Shown: positions 9,381-19,474, counted from the stretch's first letter. The stretch: DNA of 64,000 nucleotides from Pseudomonas yamanorum (GCF_900105735.1 NZ_LT629793.1:3100001-3164000); one strand, 5' to 3'. Translations and numbers: made by a program. The notes: a model not told the origin generated them from the sequence alone.

Positions 9381-9405
9381 TGCAGGAGCCGGCCTGGCTC
9401 CTGCA
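9381..9405. terminator. Stem-loop between PAP2 gene and hslR
   Basis: A perfect 10-bp stem TGCAGGAGCC / GGCTCCTGCA with a 5-base loop, in the 42-bp convergent gap. No T-tract follows on either strand, so it may be a weak or factor-assisted terminator or an isolated REP-like palindrome. Confidence 0.55.
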
Positions 9406-9414
9406 GTCTGCCGG

Positions 9415-9822
9415 TTAATCATCATTGCCACTGCCGCGAAACTTGAACAGGTCGCGCCGCTGTTTCTTGCTCGGCTTGCCGTCGGTGGTCATGCCCAGGG
9501 AGCCCGCCTTGCGCATGGCCGCCGCGTTTTCGCGCTTGGCGATGCTGGCTTCGGTTTCGGTATACAACGCCTGCGCCTCGGGAGCGCCTTTTCGCACAAT
9601 TGAAAGCGCCTGGACCACGACGGTTCGCTCATCAAACCCGGCACGGATCTGGAACTCATCGCCGATGCGCGGCTCCTTGCCGGGCTTGCAACGCTCACCG
9701 CGCCAATGCACCTTGCCACTCTCGATGGCCGCTTTGGCCAGGGCGCGGGTCTTGAAGAAGCGCGCCGCCCACAACCACTTGTCCAAACGGACTTTTTCTT
9801 CCTCTTCCTGCTTCTGAGCCAC
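9415..9822 (-). CDS. hslR: Heat-shock ribosome-associated protein Hsp15 (S4 domain)
   Basis: A 135-residue basic protein. The S4 RNA-binding domain spans about residues 10-70 (V-R-L-D-K-W-L-W-A-A-R-F-F-K-T-R) and a lysine/arginine-rich tail follows (K-P-S-K-K-Q-R-R-D-L). Hsp15 binds free 50S subunits carrying a stalled nascent chain and helps recycle them. The start is taken as GTG at 9822 (V-A-Q-K-Q-E-E-E-E) because a GAGGAATTC RBS lies just upstream; a longer ATG frame to 9852 lacks one. Confidence 0.92.
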   Translation of the reverse strand: MAQKQEEEEKVRLDKWLWAARFFKTRALAKAAIESGKVHWRGERCKPGKEPRIGDEFQIRAGFDERTVVVQALSIVRKGAPEAQALYTETEASIAKRENAAAMRKAGSLGMTTDGKPSKKQRRDLFKFRGSGNDD

Positions 9823-9938
9823 TTGAATTCCTCGCTCTGAAAAATGTCGCAACTTTACCGTTGAACCCCTTCAACGCATAAACCCTTCACCTCACCTAAG
9901 ATACGCCAGGCAGTATCCTGTTTTCGCGAGGTTAACGT

Positions 9939-10718
9939 GTGACCGACTTTCCTGTTTCACTCACCTCACCCAAACAAGGCTGTGCGGGTTGCCAGCAAAG
10001 TGAACCGCTGGGTTTTGAGTTTGATTTTGCGTATCAGCCTATCGTGGACCTGCGGGACCAGTCGATCTTTGCCCATGAAGCCCTGGTGCGCGGGGTCAAC
10101 GGTGAGGGCGCGTTGTCGGTGCTGGATCAAGTCAACGACAGCAATCGCTACCGTTTCGACCAGCAATGCCGCACCAAGGCGATTGCCACCGCCTCGACAC
10201 TGGGCATGCAGACGCACCTTTCAATCAACTTCATGCCCAACGCGGTGTATCGGCCGGAACTTTGCATTCGCAGCACCCTGGAGGCAGCTCGCGCGCACAA
10301 TTTTCCGCTGGACCGCCTGATTTTCGAAACACTGGAAAGCGAGCACGTAGATAACTATCGCCATTTGACGAATATTCTGCGTGAATACCGCGAATTCGGC
10401 TTCAAGACCGCCATCGACGATTTCGGGGCGGGCTATTCGGGGCTGAATCTGCTGGCCGATTTCCAACCTGACCTGATCAAACTCGACATGGCGCTGATCC
10501 GCGATGTCGACCGTGATCGTGTCCGTCAGGTGATCGTCCGGGGGATTGTCACAATCTGTGAGCAGTTGGGCGTTACTGTCATCGCCGAAGGCATCGAAAG
10601 TGCCGGCGAACGAGACTTTCTCGCCGACTGTGGAATTTTCCTGATGCAAGGCTACTGGTTCGCCAAGCCTGCATTCAAAGCCCTGGCCAAGGTATCACCC
10701 GAGGCCTGGGCGAATTAA
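9939..10718 (+). CDS. rimA: RimA, EAL-domain c-di-GMP phosphodiesterase
   Basis: A 259-residue stand-alone EAL domain. Catalytic signatures are visible: E-A-L (residues 49-51), N-F-M-P, the E-T-L-E-S segment, I-D-D-F-G-A-G-Y-S-G-L-N, I-K-L-D, E-G-I-E-S and a C-terminal Q-G-Y-W-F-A-K-P. The canonical DDFGTG has Ala for Thr; metal-binding acids look intact, so activity is likely. It is the first gene of an operon with rimB and rimK; in P. fluorescens the RimA phosphodiesterase is known to act on RimK and c-di-GMP stimulates RimK. The start is GTG at 9939 with GCGAGG upstream. The 16-bp gap to rimB indicates co-transcription. Confidence 0.88.
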   Translation: MTDFPVSLTSPKQGCAGCQQSEPLGFEFDFAYQPIVDLRDQSIFAHEALVRGVNGEGALSVLDQVNDSNRYRFDQQCRTKAIATASTLGMQTHLSINFMPNAVYRPELCIRSTLEAARAHNFPLDRLIFETLESEHVDNYRHLTNILREYREFGFKTAIDDFGAGYSGLNLLADFQPDLIKLDMALIRDVDRDRVRQVIVRGIVTICEQLGVTVIAEGIESAGERDFLADCGIFLMQGYWFAKPAFKALAKVSPEAWAN

Positions 10719-10734
10719 TTGCTGGTTATTCATA

Positions 10735-11217
10735 TTGAAGACATTTGACCATTTGACCGTTGTGGGTCTGCGTGAGTGGGTGGCACTTCCCGACTTGGGA
10801 GTGGCAGGCCTGCGCGCCAAGATCGACACCGGCGCCAGTACCTCAAGCCTGCATGCGACCGAGATCGAGCCATTTGAGCGCGACGGTGCAAAGTGGGTGC
10901 GCTTCACCGCGCACCTGGGCAGCGTGGTGCAACTGCGTCACCGACGCTGCGAAGCGCCGCTGGTGGCGATGAAAACCATTAAAAGCTCCAATGGCCAGGC
11001 CCAGGTGCGGTATGTGATCAGCACCACCCTGGCCCTGGGCGATCGGGTATGGCGGGTAGAATTCACCCTCGCCTGCCGCAAGGCCATGCGTTACCGCCTG
11101 TTGCTGGGCTCCAAGGCCCTGATTGACGGCCAACTGGTGGTCAGTCCCGGCGTCAAATACGTTCAAGACAAGCCGGTGTTCCCGGTCTCTACTACCTCTG
11201 CCACAGGTGCTGCATGA
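10735..11217 (+). CDS. rimB: RimB, retropepsin-like aspartic protease of the rim operon
   Basis: A 160-residue protein of the ATP-dependent zinc protease/DUF785 family with the aspartyl-protease-like motif [10 protein letters not shown] at about 30-39 and the conserved hydrophobic block R-L-L-L-G-S-K-A-L near 122-130. RimB limits glutamate tails made by RimK on ribosomal protein S6, as described for P. fluorescens. The start is probably the TTG at 10735 (M-K-T-F-D-H-L), without a clear Shine-Dalgarno, suggesting translation coupled to rimA. Its TGA overlaps the rimK ATG (ATGA). Confidence 0.85.
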   Translation: MKTFDHLTVVGLREWVALPDLGVAGLRAKIDTGASTSSLHATEIEPFERDGAKWVRFTAHLGSVVQLRHRRCEAPLVAMKTIKSSNGQAQVRYVISTTLALGDRVWRVEFTLACRKAMRYRLLLGSKALIDGQLVVSPGVKYVQDKPVFPVSTTSATGAA

Positions 11218-12119
11218 AGATCGCTGTGCTGTCGCGTAACCCGCGTCTGTATTCCACCCGTCGCCTGGTCGAGGCCGGCACCGAACGTGGCCATGAGATG
11301 GTGGTGATCGATACGTTGCGCGCCTATATGAACATTGCCAGTCATAAGCCGCAGATCCACTACCGGGGCAAACCGCTGGAAGGCTTCGATGCGGTGATCC
11401 CGCGTATCGGTGCTTCGGTAACGTTCTATGGCTGCGCAGTGCTGCGCCAGTTTGAAATGATGGGGGTCTCTCCCCTCAATGAATCGGTGGCGATCGCCCG
11501 TTCGCGGGACAAACTGCGTTCGCTGCAGCTGCTGTCGCGCCGTGGCATTGGTTTGCCGGTCACCGGCTTTGCACACTCCCCGGATGACATCCCCGACCTG
11601 ATCGAGATGGTCAACGGTGCACCGCTGGTGATCAAGGTACTGGAAGGCACCCAGGGTATCGGCGTAGTGCTGTGTGAAACCGCGACAGCGGCCGAATCGG
11701 TGATCGAGGCGTTTATGGGCCTCAAGCAGAACATCATGGTGCAGGAGTACATCAAGGAAGCTGGCGGTGCGGATATCCGCTGCTTCGTGGTGGGCGACAA
11801 GGTGATTGCCGCGATGAAGCGCCAGGCCAAGCCGGGTGAGTTTCGGTCCAACCTGCACCGTGGCGGAAGTGCCAGTCTGATCAAGATCACCCCGGAAGAA
11901 CGCATGACCGCACTGCGGGCAGCCAAGGTCATGGGGTTGAGCGTGGCGGGTGTGGATATCTTGCGTTCCAATCACGGGCCACTGGTGATGGAGGTGAACT
12001 CGTCACCGGGCCTGGAAGGGATTGAGACCACCACCGGCAAGGATGTGGCGGGGATCATCATTCAGCATCTGGAGAAGAGTGGTGGGCCGAATATGACCAG
12101 GACCAAAGGCAAAGGTTGA
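11214..12119 (+). CDS. rimK: RimK, ribosomal protein S6 glutamate ligase
   Basis: A 301-residue ATP-grasp enzyme that adds glutamate residues to the C-terminus of ribosomal protein S6. The order N-terminal domain [10 protein letters not shown], central [13 protein letters not shown] (ATP-binding glycine loop, about 140-155), and the metal-binding D-I-L-R-S ... [11 protein letters not shown] (about 242-268) is complete. It overlaps rimB by four bases and is the last gene of the operon. It converges on envZ, with a REP pair in between. RimK changes ribosome composition and affects motility, virulence and rhizosphere colonisation in pseudomonads. Confidence 0.95.
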   Translation: MKIAVLSRNPRLYSTRRLVEAGTERGHEMVVIDTLRAYMNIASHKPQIHYRGKPLEGFDAVIPRIGASVTFYGCAVLRQFEMMGVSPLNESVAIARSRDKLRSLQLLSRRGIGLPVTGFAHSPDDIPDLIEMVNGAPLVIKVLEGTQGIGVVLCETATAAESVIEAFMGLKQNIMVQEYIKEAGGADIRCFVVGDKVIAAMKRQAKPGEFRSNLHRGGSASLIKITPEERMTALRAAKVMGLSVAGVDILRSNHGPLVMEVNSSPGLEGIETTTGKDVAGIIIQHLEKSGGPNMTRTKGKG

Positions 12120-12151
12120 GGACTCCCAACCTGTAAAGCACCGCAAAACCA

Positions 12152-12245
12152 GTGTGGGAGCGGGCTTGCTCGCGAAGGCGGTGGATCAGTCAACATTTCT
12201 ATGGACTGACCCACCGCCTTCGCGAGCAAGCCCGCTCCCACATTT
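12152..12245. repeat. REP pair, inverted (type B)
   Basis: Facing copies of TGTGGGAGCGGGCTTGCTCG and its complement, with inner arms GCGAAGGCGGTGG / CCACCGCCTTCGC. The right end overlaps the envZ stop codon (TTA at 12244-12246 on the plus strand). It lies between convergent rimK and envZ and could fold in both transcripts. Confidence 0.9.
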
Positions 12246-13557
12246 AGACCGCGTCCCTAGGCAACATCAGCCCCAACGGCAAACGCACCCGTGCTTCCAA
12301 ACCGCCATCCGGCCGGTTACGCAATTCGACATTGCCGCCATGCATCGAAGCAATCCGCCGCACAATCGCCAGCCCCAGGCCCGTGCCTTTGCCACCCCTG
12401 GCACGATCACCACGGGTGAACGGGTTGAAGATGCCTTCCAGCTCTGCCGGATCGATACCGGCGCCACGATCCATGACACTCAGCACCACGTATGGCGCAC
12501 TGGTATCCCCGGAAACGTAGGCCGCCACTTCCACATCGGAACCGGCGTGATGCAGGGCGTTGCCAATCAGGTTGTTCAGCAAGCGTTTCATTGAGACCCG
12601 ACGCAACGCGAACGGCTGGATCGGCTCCAGGCGCATGCGCACCTGCTCACCGTTCTGGTTGTAGGGCGCCACCACCTCACGCACCAGGTCCGTCAGGTCG
12701 ACCTCTTCCACCACCTCGTCCCGGCCATCGCGGATGAACGCGAGGAACTGGTCGAGAATCGCGTCCATGTCCTCGATGTCTCGAACCATGTCGTCGGTAA
12801 GGTCGGTGTGGTTGCCCATCAGTTCCAGGGAAAGCCGCAAACGCGTCAATGGCGTGCGCAGGTCATGGGACACCCCCGCCAGCATCAGCTCGCGCTCGCG
12901 CCCCGCCTGTTCGACATCCTCGGCCATCTGGTTGAACGCGCTGTACACCTCGGTCATTTCACTCGGCGTGTCGCTGATGGGCAGCCGCACGCTACGGCCC
13001 TGACCAAGCTGGCGTGCCGCAAACACCAGGCGTTTGAGCGGCTGATTGAGCTGGCGCACGAAAATCCAGGCAGACGCGGTGGAAAGCAAACCAATCGCCA
13101 GGAACCAGCCCAACACGTTCCAGATCTTCTGCCCCCGCAATGGATGCGGATACAGCGGCACCTTCAGCCAGTCCTCGCCCAGGCTTGGGGCCCGCACCCA
13201 GAGCGCCGGTGATACATGCATGCGTAGCCGCACCTCGGTGTCTTCACCCAGTTCGGCCTGCATCTGGCGTTGGTAGATTTCGCTGTAGGGCCAATGTTGC
13301 TCGCCCTCGGGCACACCCGCACCCGCGACCCGGACCAGGGTAGCGGCCTTGGCGATCTTCTCGCGGTTCTCGGGGTCTGCGGCCCAGTAGGCGCGCAAGG
13401 TCAGGGCGACACCGTGGCTGTACTGCCGGTCCACCAGCACGTCTTCGTTCATCAACAGATAAACCAGTGTCAGGGCCTTGGAAAACAGTACGACGATGAG
13501 CACCAGCCAAAGGGTGCGTGAGAAGAAACTTTGCGGGAACCACAACGGGGTTTTCAT
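12244..13557 (-). CDS. envZ: Osmosensing histidine kinase EnvZ
   Basis: A 437-residue sensor kinase. TM1 lies at about 15-36, a periplasmic domain at 37-145 and TM2 at about 146-168, followed by HAMP (to about 222). The H-box is A-G-V-S-H-D-L-R-T-P-L-T-R with phospho-acceptor His231. The N-box N-L-I-G-N-A-L-H-H-A-G and G-boxes D-R-G-A-G-I and G-K-G-T-G-L-G-L-A-I-V make up the ATPase domain. It phosphorylates OmpR, encoded just upstream in the same direction (116-bp gap holding a REP-like hairpin). The signal in pseudomonads is not clear, since classical ompC/ompF targets are absent. The stop codon is embedded in a REP. Confidence 0.93.
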   Translation of the reverse strand: MKTPLWFPQSFFSRTLWLVLIVVLFSKALTLVYLLMNEDVLVDRQYSHGVALTLRAYWAADPENREKIAKAATLVRVAGAGVPEGEQHWPYSEIYQRQMQAELGEDTEVRLRMHVSPALWVRAPSLGEDWLKVPLYPHPLRGQKIWNVLGWFLAIGLLSTASAWIFVRQLNQPLKRLVFAARQLGQGRSVRLPISDTPSEMTEVYSAFNQMAEDVEQAGRERELMLAGVSHDLRTPLTRLRLSLELMGNHTDLTDDMVRDIEDMDAILDQFLAFIRDGRDEVVEEVDLTDLVREVVAPYNQNGEQVRMRLEPIQPFALRRVSMKRLLNNLIGNALHHAGSDVEVAAYVSGDTSAPYVVLSVMDRGAGIDPAELEGIFNPFTRGDRARGGKGTGLGLAIVRRIASMHGGNVELRNRPDGGLEARVRLPLGLMLPRDAV

Positions 13558-13576
13558 AGAAGACAGCTAGACACCT

Positions 13577-13668
13577 TGCAGGAGCGAGCGAGGCTCGCAG
13601 AATTGCAAACGCCGGGCAACCGGCTGACTCTTATCGAGTCATCACCGGCAAGCCCGCTTCTGCAAATC
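13577..13668. repeat. REP-like hairpin cluster between ompR and envZ
   Basis: A diverged element with GCAGGAGCGAGCGAGGCTCGCAG at the left, an inner stem GACTC-TTATC-GAGTC, and CCGGCAAGCCCGCTTCTGC at the right. It sits inside the ompR-envZ transcript, where it may alter the ratio of the two products. Confidence 0.5.
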
Positions 13669-13673
13669 ATCGG

Positions 13674-14414
13674 TCACTTGGTTGCAGTGCCATCCGGCAC
13701 AAACACGTAACCCACGCCCCACACCGTCTGGATATAACGCGGCTTGGATGGATCGGGTTCGATCATCCGGCGCAGACGGGAGATTTGTACGTCGATGGAG
13801 CGCTCCAGGGCGTCCCATTCGCGGCCGCGGGCCAGGTTCATCAGCTTGTCGCGGGTAAGCGGCTGGCGCGCGTTCATCACCAACGCCTTGAGCACGGCGA
13901 ATTCGCCGGTGGTCAACATGTGCACTTCATCGCCACGCTTGAGCTCACGGGTGGCCAATGACAGCTCGTAGTCGCCGAAGGTCACGCTTTCGTCTTCGCT
14001 GCCTGGAGCACCCGGTACCGGGGCAGCCTGGCGGCGCAGTACGGCCTTGACCCGCGCCATCAGCTCGTCCGGGTTGAACGGCTTGGCCAGGTAATCGTCG
14101 GCGCCCAGTTCCAGGCCCTTGATACGGCTCAGCTCATCGCCCTTGGCGGTCAGCATGATGATCGGGATCTGATTGTTGGCGCCGCGCAGGCGTTTGCAGG
14201 CGGTCAGGCCGTCTTCGCCGGGCAGCATCAGGTCCAGCACCACCAGGTTGAAGACTTCACGTCCCAACAGGCGGTCCATCTGTTCGGTGTTTGGCACCGC
14301 GCGTGCGCGATAGCCCTTGGAGTTGAAGAAACGCTCCAGCAGGCTGCTCAGCCCCGGATCGTCATCAACGATGAGAATTTTTTCGCCTTCAGCAGTTTGT
14401 GCAGTGCTGCTCAT
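13674..14414 (-). CDS. ompR: Response regulator OmpR
   Basis: A 246-residue OmpR/PhoB-family regulator. The receiver domain (about 11-125) has acidic pocket I-V-D-D-D (16-19), phospho-acceptor Asp61 in V-V-L-D-L-M-L-P, the T/A switch L-T-A-K and the conserved K in Y-L-A-K-P-F. The winged-helix domain (about 145-240) includes T-T-G-E-F-A-V-L-K and the recognition region R-S-I-D-V-Q-I-S-R-L-R-R. It is the first gene of the ompR-envZ unit and is divergent from tex. Confidence 0.95.
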   Translation of the reverse strand: MSSTAQTAEGEKILIVDDDPGLSSLLERFFNSKGYRARAVPNTEQMDRLLGREVFNLVVLDLMLPGEDGLTACKRLRGANNQIPIIMLTAKGDELSRIKGLELGADDYLAKPFNPDELMARVKAVLRRQAAPVPGAPGSEDESVTFGDYELSLATRELKRGDEVHMLTTGEFAVLKALVMNARQPLTRDKLMNLARGREWDALERSIDVQISRLRRMIEPDPSKPRYIQTVWGVGYVFVPDGTATK

Positions 14415-14771
14415 TAGATGCTCCTCTTATCTCGGCGCGCATTATGGCGTAGCTGCCGTTATACGCACCGTGTGCATTGTTAGCAGATTTTTCCTCTACC
14501 GCCAGCGAACCCGCGCCCTACAACCTTGGCCGCAATCCCCCCAAGGGCGGAACGCTGGTTATAATGCGGCGCCTTTGTGCAGGGCAACGTCAGTTCGTTG
14601 CCGTTTACTGCCAGGGGATTTTTTTCACCCGCTTGTAGTGATTTTTTCGATTTCGAGGGTCAATAGGCTGCCTCTTGACCCAGGCAGCGGCGCCAGTCGG
14701 GCCGCTCAACCAGCCTCGCAAGCCTTGTTTTCCGGGCCTGCGAGCCTGCTTTCAGAATTTCAGGTGGTTTT
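14415..14771. promoter_or_regulatory. Divergent promoter region, ompR / tex
   Basis: A 357-bp gene-free stretch. A TATAAT hexamer at 14560-14565 (within GGTTATAATGCGGCG) is the best -10 box for tex; no good -35 at 16-18 bp is visible. The resulting tex leader would be about 200 nt long and contains T-rich runs (GATTTTTTTC, GATTTTTTCG). No coding potential was seen. Confidence 0.5.
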
Positions 14772-17096
14772 ATGGACAGCATCAACAGCCGCATCGCCGA
14801 GGAACTCGGTGTACGCCCACAACAGGTCGAAGCGGCCGTCGCTCTACTGGATGAAGGCTCCACAGTGCCCTTCATCGCCCGTTACCGTAAAGAAGTCACC
14901 GGCAGCCTCGATGATATCCAGTTGCGGCATCTGGAAGAGCGCCTGCGCTACCTGCGAGAACTCGACGAACGGCGTATCAGCATCCTCGCCAGCATCGAAG
15001 AGCAAGGCAAGCTGACCCCGCAACTGGAACGCGACATCAAGCTCGCCGACACCAAGACCCGCCTCGAAGACTTGTACCTGCCGTACAAGCAGAAGCGCCG
15101 CACCAAGGGCCAGATCGCCCTGGAAGCCGGCCTCGGCGAGCTGGCCGACGGTCTGTTCAACGACCCGTCCCTGGCCCCGGAAACCGAAGCTGCACGTTTT
15201 GTCGATGCCGAAAAAGGCGTGGCCGACGTCAAGGCCGCCCTCGAAGGCGCCAAGTACATCCTCATGGAGCGCTTCGCGGAAGACGCCAACCTGCTGGAAA
15301 AACTGCGCAATTACCTGAAGCAGGAAGCCACCCTCAGTGCCCGCGTGATCGCCGGCAAGGAAGAGGAAGGCGCCAAGTTCCGCGATTACTTCGAACACGA
15401 CGAGCCGCTGAAAAGCATGCCGTCCCACCGCGCCCTCGCGATTTTCCGCGGTCGCAACGAAGGCATCCTGAGCTCCGCACTGAAGGTCGGCGACGAGCTG
15501 CCCGGCACCATGCACCCGTGCGAAGGCATGATCGGTCAACAATTCGGCATCCAGAATCAGAACCGTCCTGCGGACAAGTGGCTCAGTGAAGTCGTGCGCT
15601 GGACCTGGAAGGTCAAGCTCTACACCCACCTGGAAACCGACTTGCTGGGCGAGCTGCGCGACGGCGCCGAGACCGAAGCCATCAGCGTGTTCGCCCACAA
15701 CCTGCACGACCTGCTGCTGGCCGCGCCAGCCGGCCCACGCGCCACCCTGGGCCTCGACCCGGGCTTGCGTACCGGCTGCAAGGTTGCCGTGGTCGACGCC
15801 ACCGGCAAGCTGCTGGATCACGCCACGGTTTACCCCCACGTGCCACACAACAAGTGGGACCAGACCATCGCGATCCTGGCCGCCTTATGCGCCAAGCACT
15901 CAGTGGACCTGATCGCCATCGGCAACGGCACCGCCAGCCGTGAAACCGACAAGCTGGCCGCCGAGCTGATCAAAAAATACCCAGGCATGCAGATGACCAA
16001 GGTGATGGTCTCCGAGGCCGGCGCTTCGGTGTACTCCGCGTCTGAACTGGCTTCCAAGGAATTTCCGGACCTCGACGTGTCGATCCGTGGCGCCGTGTCC
16101 ATCGCTCGCCGCCTGCAGGATCCATTGGCCGAACTGGTGAAGATCGATCCGAAATCCATCGGCGTCGGCCAGTACCAGCACGACGTATCGCAGCTGAAAC
16201 TGGCACGCGGCCTGGATGCAGTAGTGGAAGACTGCGTGAACAAGGTCGGTGTGGATGTGAACACCGCATCGGTAGCGCTGTTGGCCCGAATTTCCGGCCT
16301 TAACGCCACCCTGGCACAGAACATCGTGACCCACCGCGACGAAAACGGTGCGTTCAAGACCCGTGCAGCGCTGAAAAAAGTCGCACGCCTTGGCGAAAAA
16401 ACCTTCGAACAAGCCGCCGGCTTCCTGCGCGTCATGAACGGCGACAACCCGCTGGACTCCTCGGCCGTCCACCCGGAAGCCTACCCGCTGGTACAACGCA
16501 TCGCCGCTGAAACCGACCGTGACATCCGCTCGCTGATCGGCGACGCCGCGTTCCTCAAGCGCCTGGACCCGAAAAAGTACACCGACGAAACCTTCGGCGT
16601 GCCGACCATCACCGACATCCTGCAAGAGCTGGAAAAACCGGGCCGCGACCCGCGTCCCGAGTTCAAGACAGCCGAGTTCCAGGACGGCGTCGAAGACCTC
16701 AAGGACCTGCAACTGGGGATGATCCTCGAAGGTGTGGTGACCAACGTGACCAACTTTGGCGCGTTTGTGGATATCGGCGTGCATCAGGACGGTTTGGTGC
16801 ACATCTCCGCGCTTTCGGAGAAGTTCATCAAGGACCCGCGCGAAGCGGTAAAAGCCGGTGACGTGGTCAAGGTCAAGGTCATGGAAGTCGACATCCCGCG
16901 CAAACGCGTCGGCCTGTCGATGCGCATGAGCGACACCCCGGGCGAGAAAATCGACGGTGCCCGCGGCGCCCGCCCAGGCTCGGCGCCACGCCAGTCCCAA
17001 GGCAGTGCACCCCGCAAGGAAACCGCCGCGCCAGCCCCGGCCAATAACGCCATGGCCTCGCTGTTCGCCAACGCCAAACAACTGAAGAAACGTTAA
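14772..17096 (+). CDS. tex: Transcription accessory protein Tex (S1 RNA-binding)
   Basis: A 774-residue Tex protein. N-terminal helical region with P-F-I-A-R-Y-R-K-E (about 33-41), YqgF-like domain beginning [10 protein letters not shown] (about 330), helix-hairpin-helix segments (about 495-565, [11 protein letters not shown]), and a C-terminal S1 domain (about 645-720: [18 protein letters not shown]). The tail is Ala/Pro/Gln-rich. Tex binds nucleic acids, is related to eukaryotic Spt6, and influences transcription and toxin expression in pathogens. The start has a GGTGGTTTT context rather than a strong RBS but matches the family. Its TAA overlaps the ATG of the next gene by one base. Confidence 0.96.
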   Translation: MDSINSRIAEELGVRPQQVEAAVALLDEGSTVPFIARYRKEVTGSLDDIQLRHLEERLRYLRELDERRISILASIEEQGKLTPQLERDIKLADTKTRLEDLYLPYKQKRRTKGQIALEAGLGELADGLFNDPSLAPETEAARFVDAEKGVADVKAALEGAKYILMERFAEDANLLEKLRNYLKQEATLSARVIAGKEEEGAKFRDYFEHDEPLKSMPSHRALAIFRGRNEGILSSALKVGDELPGTMHPCEGMIGQQFGIQNQNRPADKWLSEVVRWTWKVKLYTHLETDLLGELRDGAETEAISVFAHNLHDLLLAAPAGPRATLGLDPGLRTGCKVAVVDATGKLLDHATVYPHVPHNKWDQTIAILAALCAKHSVDLIAIGNGTASRETDKLAAELIKKYPGMQMTKVMVSEAGASVYSASELASKEFPDLDVSIRGAVSIARRLQDPLAELVKIDPKSIGVGQYQHDVSQLKLARGLDAVVEDCVNKVGVDVNTASVALLARISGLNATLAQNIVTHRDENGAFKTRAALKKVARLGEKTFEQAAGFLRVMNGDNPLDSSAVHPEAYPLVQRIAAETDRDIRSLIGDAAFLKRLDPKKYTDETFGVPTITDILQELEKPGRDPRPEFKTAEFQDGVEDLKDLQLGMILEGVVTNVTNFGAFVDIGVHQDGLVHISALSEKFIKDPREAVKAGDVVKVKVMEVDIPRKRVGLSMRMSDTPGEKIDGARGARPGSAPRQSQGSAPRKETAAPAPANNAMASLFANAKQLKKR

Positions 17097-17479
17097 TGGA
17101 ACTGCCAGCCGGCTTGACCCACAGCGCTTTCAGCGAACTCATTGGCTGCCGCCTGCAACGCCTGGAAACCGGGGTTGCAGAGGTGGCCATGACCCTGGAG
17201 CCGCAGTTGCGCAACCGCGCTGGCAAGCTCCATGGCGGGGCGATCTTCAGCCTGGTGGACATTGCCATGGGGCTGGCCTGTTCCAGCTCCCATGGTTTCG
17301 ACCAGCAAAGCGCGACCATTGAATGCAAGATCAACTACATCCGCGCCGTTTCCGACGGCGATGTGCTGTGCACTGCCCGGGTGATTCACCCCGGTCGGCG
17401 TACGCTGGTGGTCGAGGCGGACGTGTACCAGGACGAAAAACTGGTCGCAAAAGCACAAGGCACCTTCGCTGTCCTATAG
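17096..17479 (+). CDS. PaaI-family hotdog thioesterase
   Basis: A 127-residue protein. The hotdog thioesterase signature is N-R-A-G-K-L-H-G-G-A-I-F-S-L-V-D-I-A-M-G (38-57), with the conserved H-G-G and Asp. PaaI-type enzymes release CoA from phenylacetyl- or other aromatic acyl-CoAs, or act as housekeeping thioesterases. The start codon overlaps the tex stop (TAATG), so expression is coupled to tex; a functional link is not obvious. A terminator follows within 30 bp. Confidence 0.85.
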   Translation: MELPAGLTHSAFSELIGCRLQRLETGVAEVAMTLEPQLRNRAGKLHGGAIFSLVDIAMGLACSSSHGFDQQSATIECKINYIRAVSDGDVLCTARVIHPGRRTLVVEADVYQDEKLVAKAQGTFAVL

Positions 17480-17504
17480 CTCCCTGTCATCGATTTGAGT
17501 TAAT

Positions 17505-17534
17505 TTCGGCGCTTCGAAAGTTGCGCCGAACTTT
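17505..17534 (+). terminator. Intrinsic terminator of tex operon
   Basis: A perfect 8-bp stem TTCGGCGC / GCGCCGAA with a 10-base loop, followed by CTTTTCC. It lies 25 bp after the thioesterase stop and closes the tex unit before gshA. Confidence 0.8.
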
Positions 17535-17693
17535 TCCTCGTGCGCGATAGCCAGATTCAGGGACGAAGGCGGCTCTTTCAGAGTGGGTCAATCCGGCTCG
17601 AAAACCAGGCGATAACGCCAGTTTCCACTTCACCCTTGTAGACCGTCCTGCCCACCCCCATATTGGGGCGACTGACGCGTGAAGGAATCCAAC

Positions 17694-19277
17694 TTGAGCG
17701 AACTTCTCAACCGCCGCCTGGCCCTGCTCGGCAAGCACGAACACCTCTCTTTGCTCGAGCAATGCCTGCACGGCATCGAGCGCGAATGCCTGCGCGTCAC
17801 CGGTGAAGGCCGACTGGCACAAACGCCGCATCCCGAGGCGCTGGGCGCTGCACTGACCCACGAACAGATCACCACCGACTATTCCGAGTCGCTGCTTGAG
17901 TTCATCACACCGGCGTTGCCCAACCCGGCCGATACCCTGAGCAGCCTCGACAAGATCCATCGCTTTGCCTACAGCAAGCTCGGCAACGAGTACCTGTGGA
18001 GTCCATCGATGCCGTGCCCGTTGCCGGCCGAGGAAGATATTCCGATTGCCTACTACGGCACCTCCAACATCGGACAGCTCAAGTACGTGTATCGCAAGGG
18101 CCTGGCCCTGCGGTACGGCAAGACCATGCAGTGCATCGCCGGGATCCACTACAACTTTTCCCTGCCGGAAGACCTCTGGCCGTTGCTCAAGGAAGCCGAA
18201 GGCTACGTGGGTACCGACCGTGACTACCAGTCCACGGCCTATATCGCGCTGATCCGCAACTTCCGCCGCTACAGCTGGCTGCTGATGTACCTGTTCGGCG
18301 CCTCGCCGGCCCTGGACGCGGGTTTCCTGCGTGGTCGCTCGCATCAGCTGGAAGTGCTGGACGCCGACACCCTGTACCTGCCGTACGCCACCAGCCTGCG
18401 CATGAGCGACCTGGGTTACCAGAGCAACGCCCAGGCTGGCCTGACGCCGTGCTACAACGACCTGGCGAGCTACACCGACAGCCTGCGCACAGCTGTGGCA
18501 ACGCCCTACGCGCCGTACGTCGAAGTCGGCACCCATAAGGACGGTGAGTGGGTGCAGCTCAACACCAACATCCTGCAGATCGAAAACGAGTACTACTCCA
18601 ACATCCGGCCCAAGCGCGTGACCTACACCGGCGAACGGCCGATCCAGGCGCTGATGGCCCGGGGCATTCAGTACATCGAAGTGCGCTGCCTGGACATCAA
18701 CCCGTTCCTGCCGATGGGCATCGACTTGCAAGAGTCGCGCTTCCTCGATGCGTTCCTGCTGTATTGCGCGTTGAATGACAGCCCGCTGTTCGCCGACAAC
18801 GAGTGCGGCAACGCCACCTCCAATTTCCTCAGCGTGGTCAAGGAAGGTCGCCGTCCGGGCCTGCAATTGCAGCGCCGTGGCGAATCGGTGGACATGAAGG
18901 AATGGGCCGCCGAGTTGCTGGAGCAGATTGCTCCGCTGGCAGCCTTGCTGGATCAGAGCCAGGGCATCACTGAACACAGCCAGGCGCTGGACGCCCAGTT
19001 GGCGAAGGTCAAGGATTCGTCCCTGACCCCGTCGGCCCAGGTGTTGGCGGCGATGAGCGAGCGTAAAGAGAGCTTTGCGCAGTTCTCGTTGCATCAGAGC
19101 CAGGTGCACGCAGAACACTTCCGCAGCGAGCCGTTGAAGGCTGAGGAACAGGCGCGTTTTGAGGAACTGGCGCGTAGTTCGTTGGCGCAGCAGGCGGAGC
19201 TTGAGCAGAACGAAGTGGGCGATTTTGACGTGTTTGTCGGGTCGTACCAGGCGAGCATCCTCGCTATCAGTAACTAA
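17694..19277 (+). CDS. gshA: Glutamate-cysteine ligase (gamma-glutamylcysteine synthetase)
   Basis: A 527-residue enzyme making gamma-glutamylcysteine from glutamate, cysteine and ATP, the first step of glutathione synthesis. Family blocks: G-I-E-R-E-C-L-R-V (about 24-32), [11 protein letters not shown] (46-56), [12 protein letters not shown], and [10 protein letters not shown] (about 330). The TTG at 17694 (M-S-E-L-L-N-R-R-L) is chosen because GAAGGA lies eight bases upstream and the length equals that of Pseudomonas homologues; a GTG five codons earlier is the alternative. A REP pair follows. It consumes cysteine, fitting the sulfur theme. Confidence 0.96.
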   Translation: MSELLNRRLALLGKHEHLSLLEQCLHGIERECLRVTGEGRLAQTPHPEALGAALTHEQITTDYSESLLEFITPALPNPADTLSSLDKIHRFAYSKLGNEYLWSPSMPCPLPAEEDIPIAYYGTSNIGQLKYVYRKGLALRYGKTMQCIAGIHYNFSLPEDLWPLLKEAEGYVGTDRDYQSTAYIALIRNFRRYSWLLMYLFGASPALDAGFLRGRSHQLEVLDADTLYLPYATSLRMSDLGYQSNAQAGLTPCYNDLASYTDSLRTAVATPYAPYVEVGTHKDGEWVQLNTNILQIENEYYSNIRPKRVTYTGERPIQALMARGIQYIEVRCLDINPFLPMGIDLQESRFLDAFLLYCALNDSPLFADNECGNATSNFLSVVKEGRRPGLQLQRRGESVDMKEWAAELLEQIAPLAALLDQSQGITEHSQALDAQLAKVKDSSLTPSAQVLAAMSERKESFAQFSLHQSQVHAEHFRSEPLKAEEQARFEELARSSLAQQAELEQNEVGDFDVFVGSYQASILAISN

Positions 19278-19312
19278 AAGCCTGGCACAAAACCCTGTGG
19301 GGGCCGGGCTCT

Positions 19313-19402
19313 TGTGGGAGCCGGGCTTGCCCGCGATGCAGGCGCCGCGGTATTTCATTAGTACCGAGTCGATGCTATCGCAGGCAAGCCAGCTCCCACA
19401 TT
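19313..19402. repeat. REP pair, inverted (type A)
   Basis: TGTGGGAGCCGGGCTTGCCC and a facing CAGGCAAGCCAGCTCCCACA surround a centre of about 40 bases. A further GC-rich hairpin-like stretch (GGGGGCCGGGCTC) directly precedes it. Between gshA and tauA. Confidence 0.85.
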
Positions 19403-19453
19403 TGGCCATGCGCCTTCTAACTTGGTGCTCGAGTTTCTCCTCATAAGCTAATT

Positions 19454-19474
19454 CGAAAATGTTATTTATTTTCG
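19454..19474. promoter_or_regulatory. AT-rich dyad upstream of tauA
   Basis: A perfect 7-bp inverted repeat CGAAAAT ... ATTTTCG with a GTTATTT spacer, about 64 bp before the tauA start. It is a candidate site for a sulfur-starvation activator such as CysB, which controls tau genes in enteric bacteria; assignment is inference. Confidence 0.5.

Noticed and set aside
17487..19409. 640-codon minus-strand open frame over gshA
   Set aside because: Antisense shadow of a well-supported gshA; composition is that of a reversed coding strand and it crosses a terminator and a REP.
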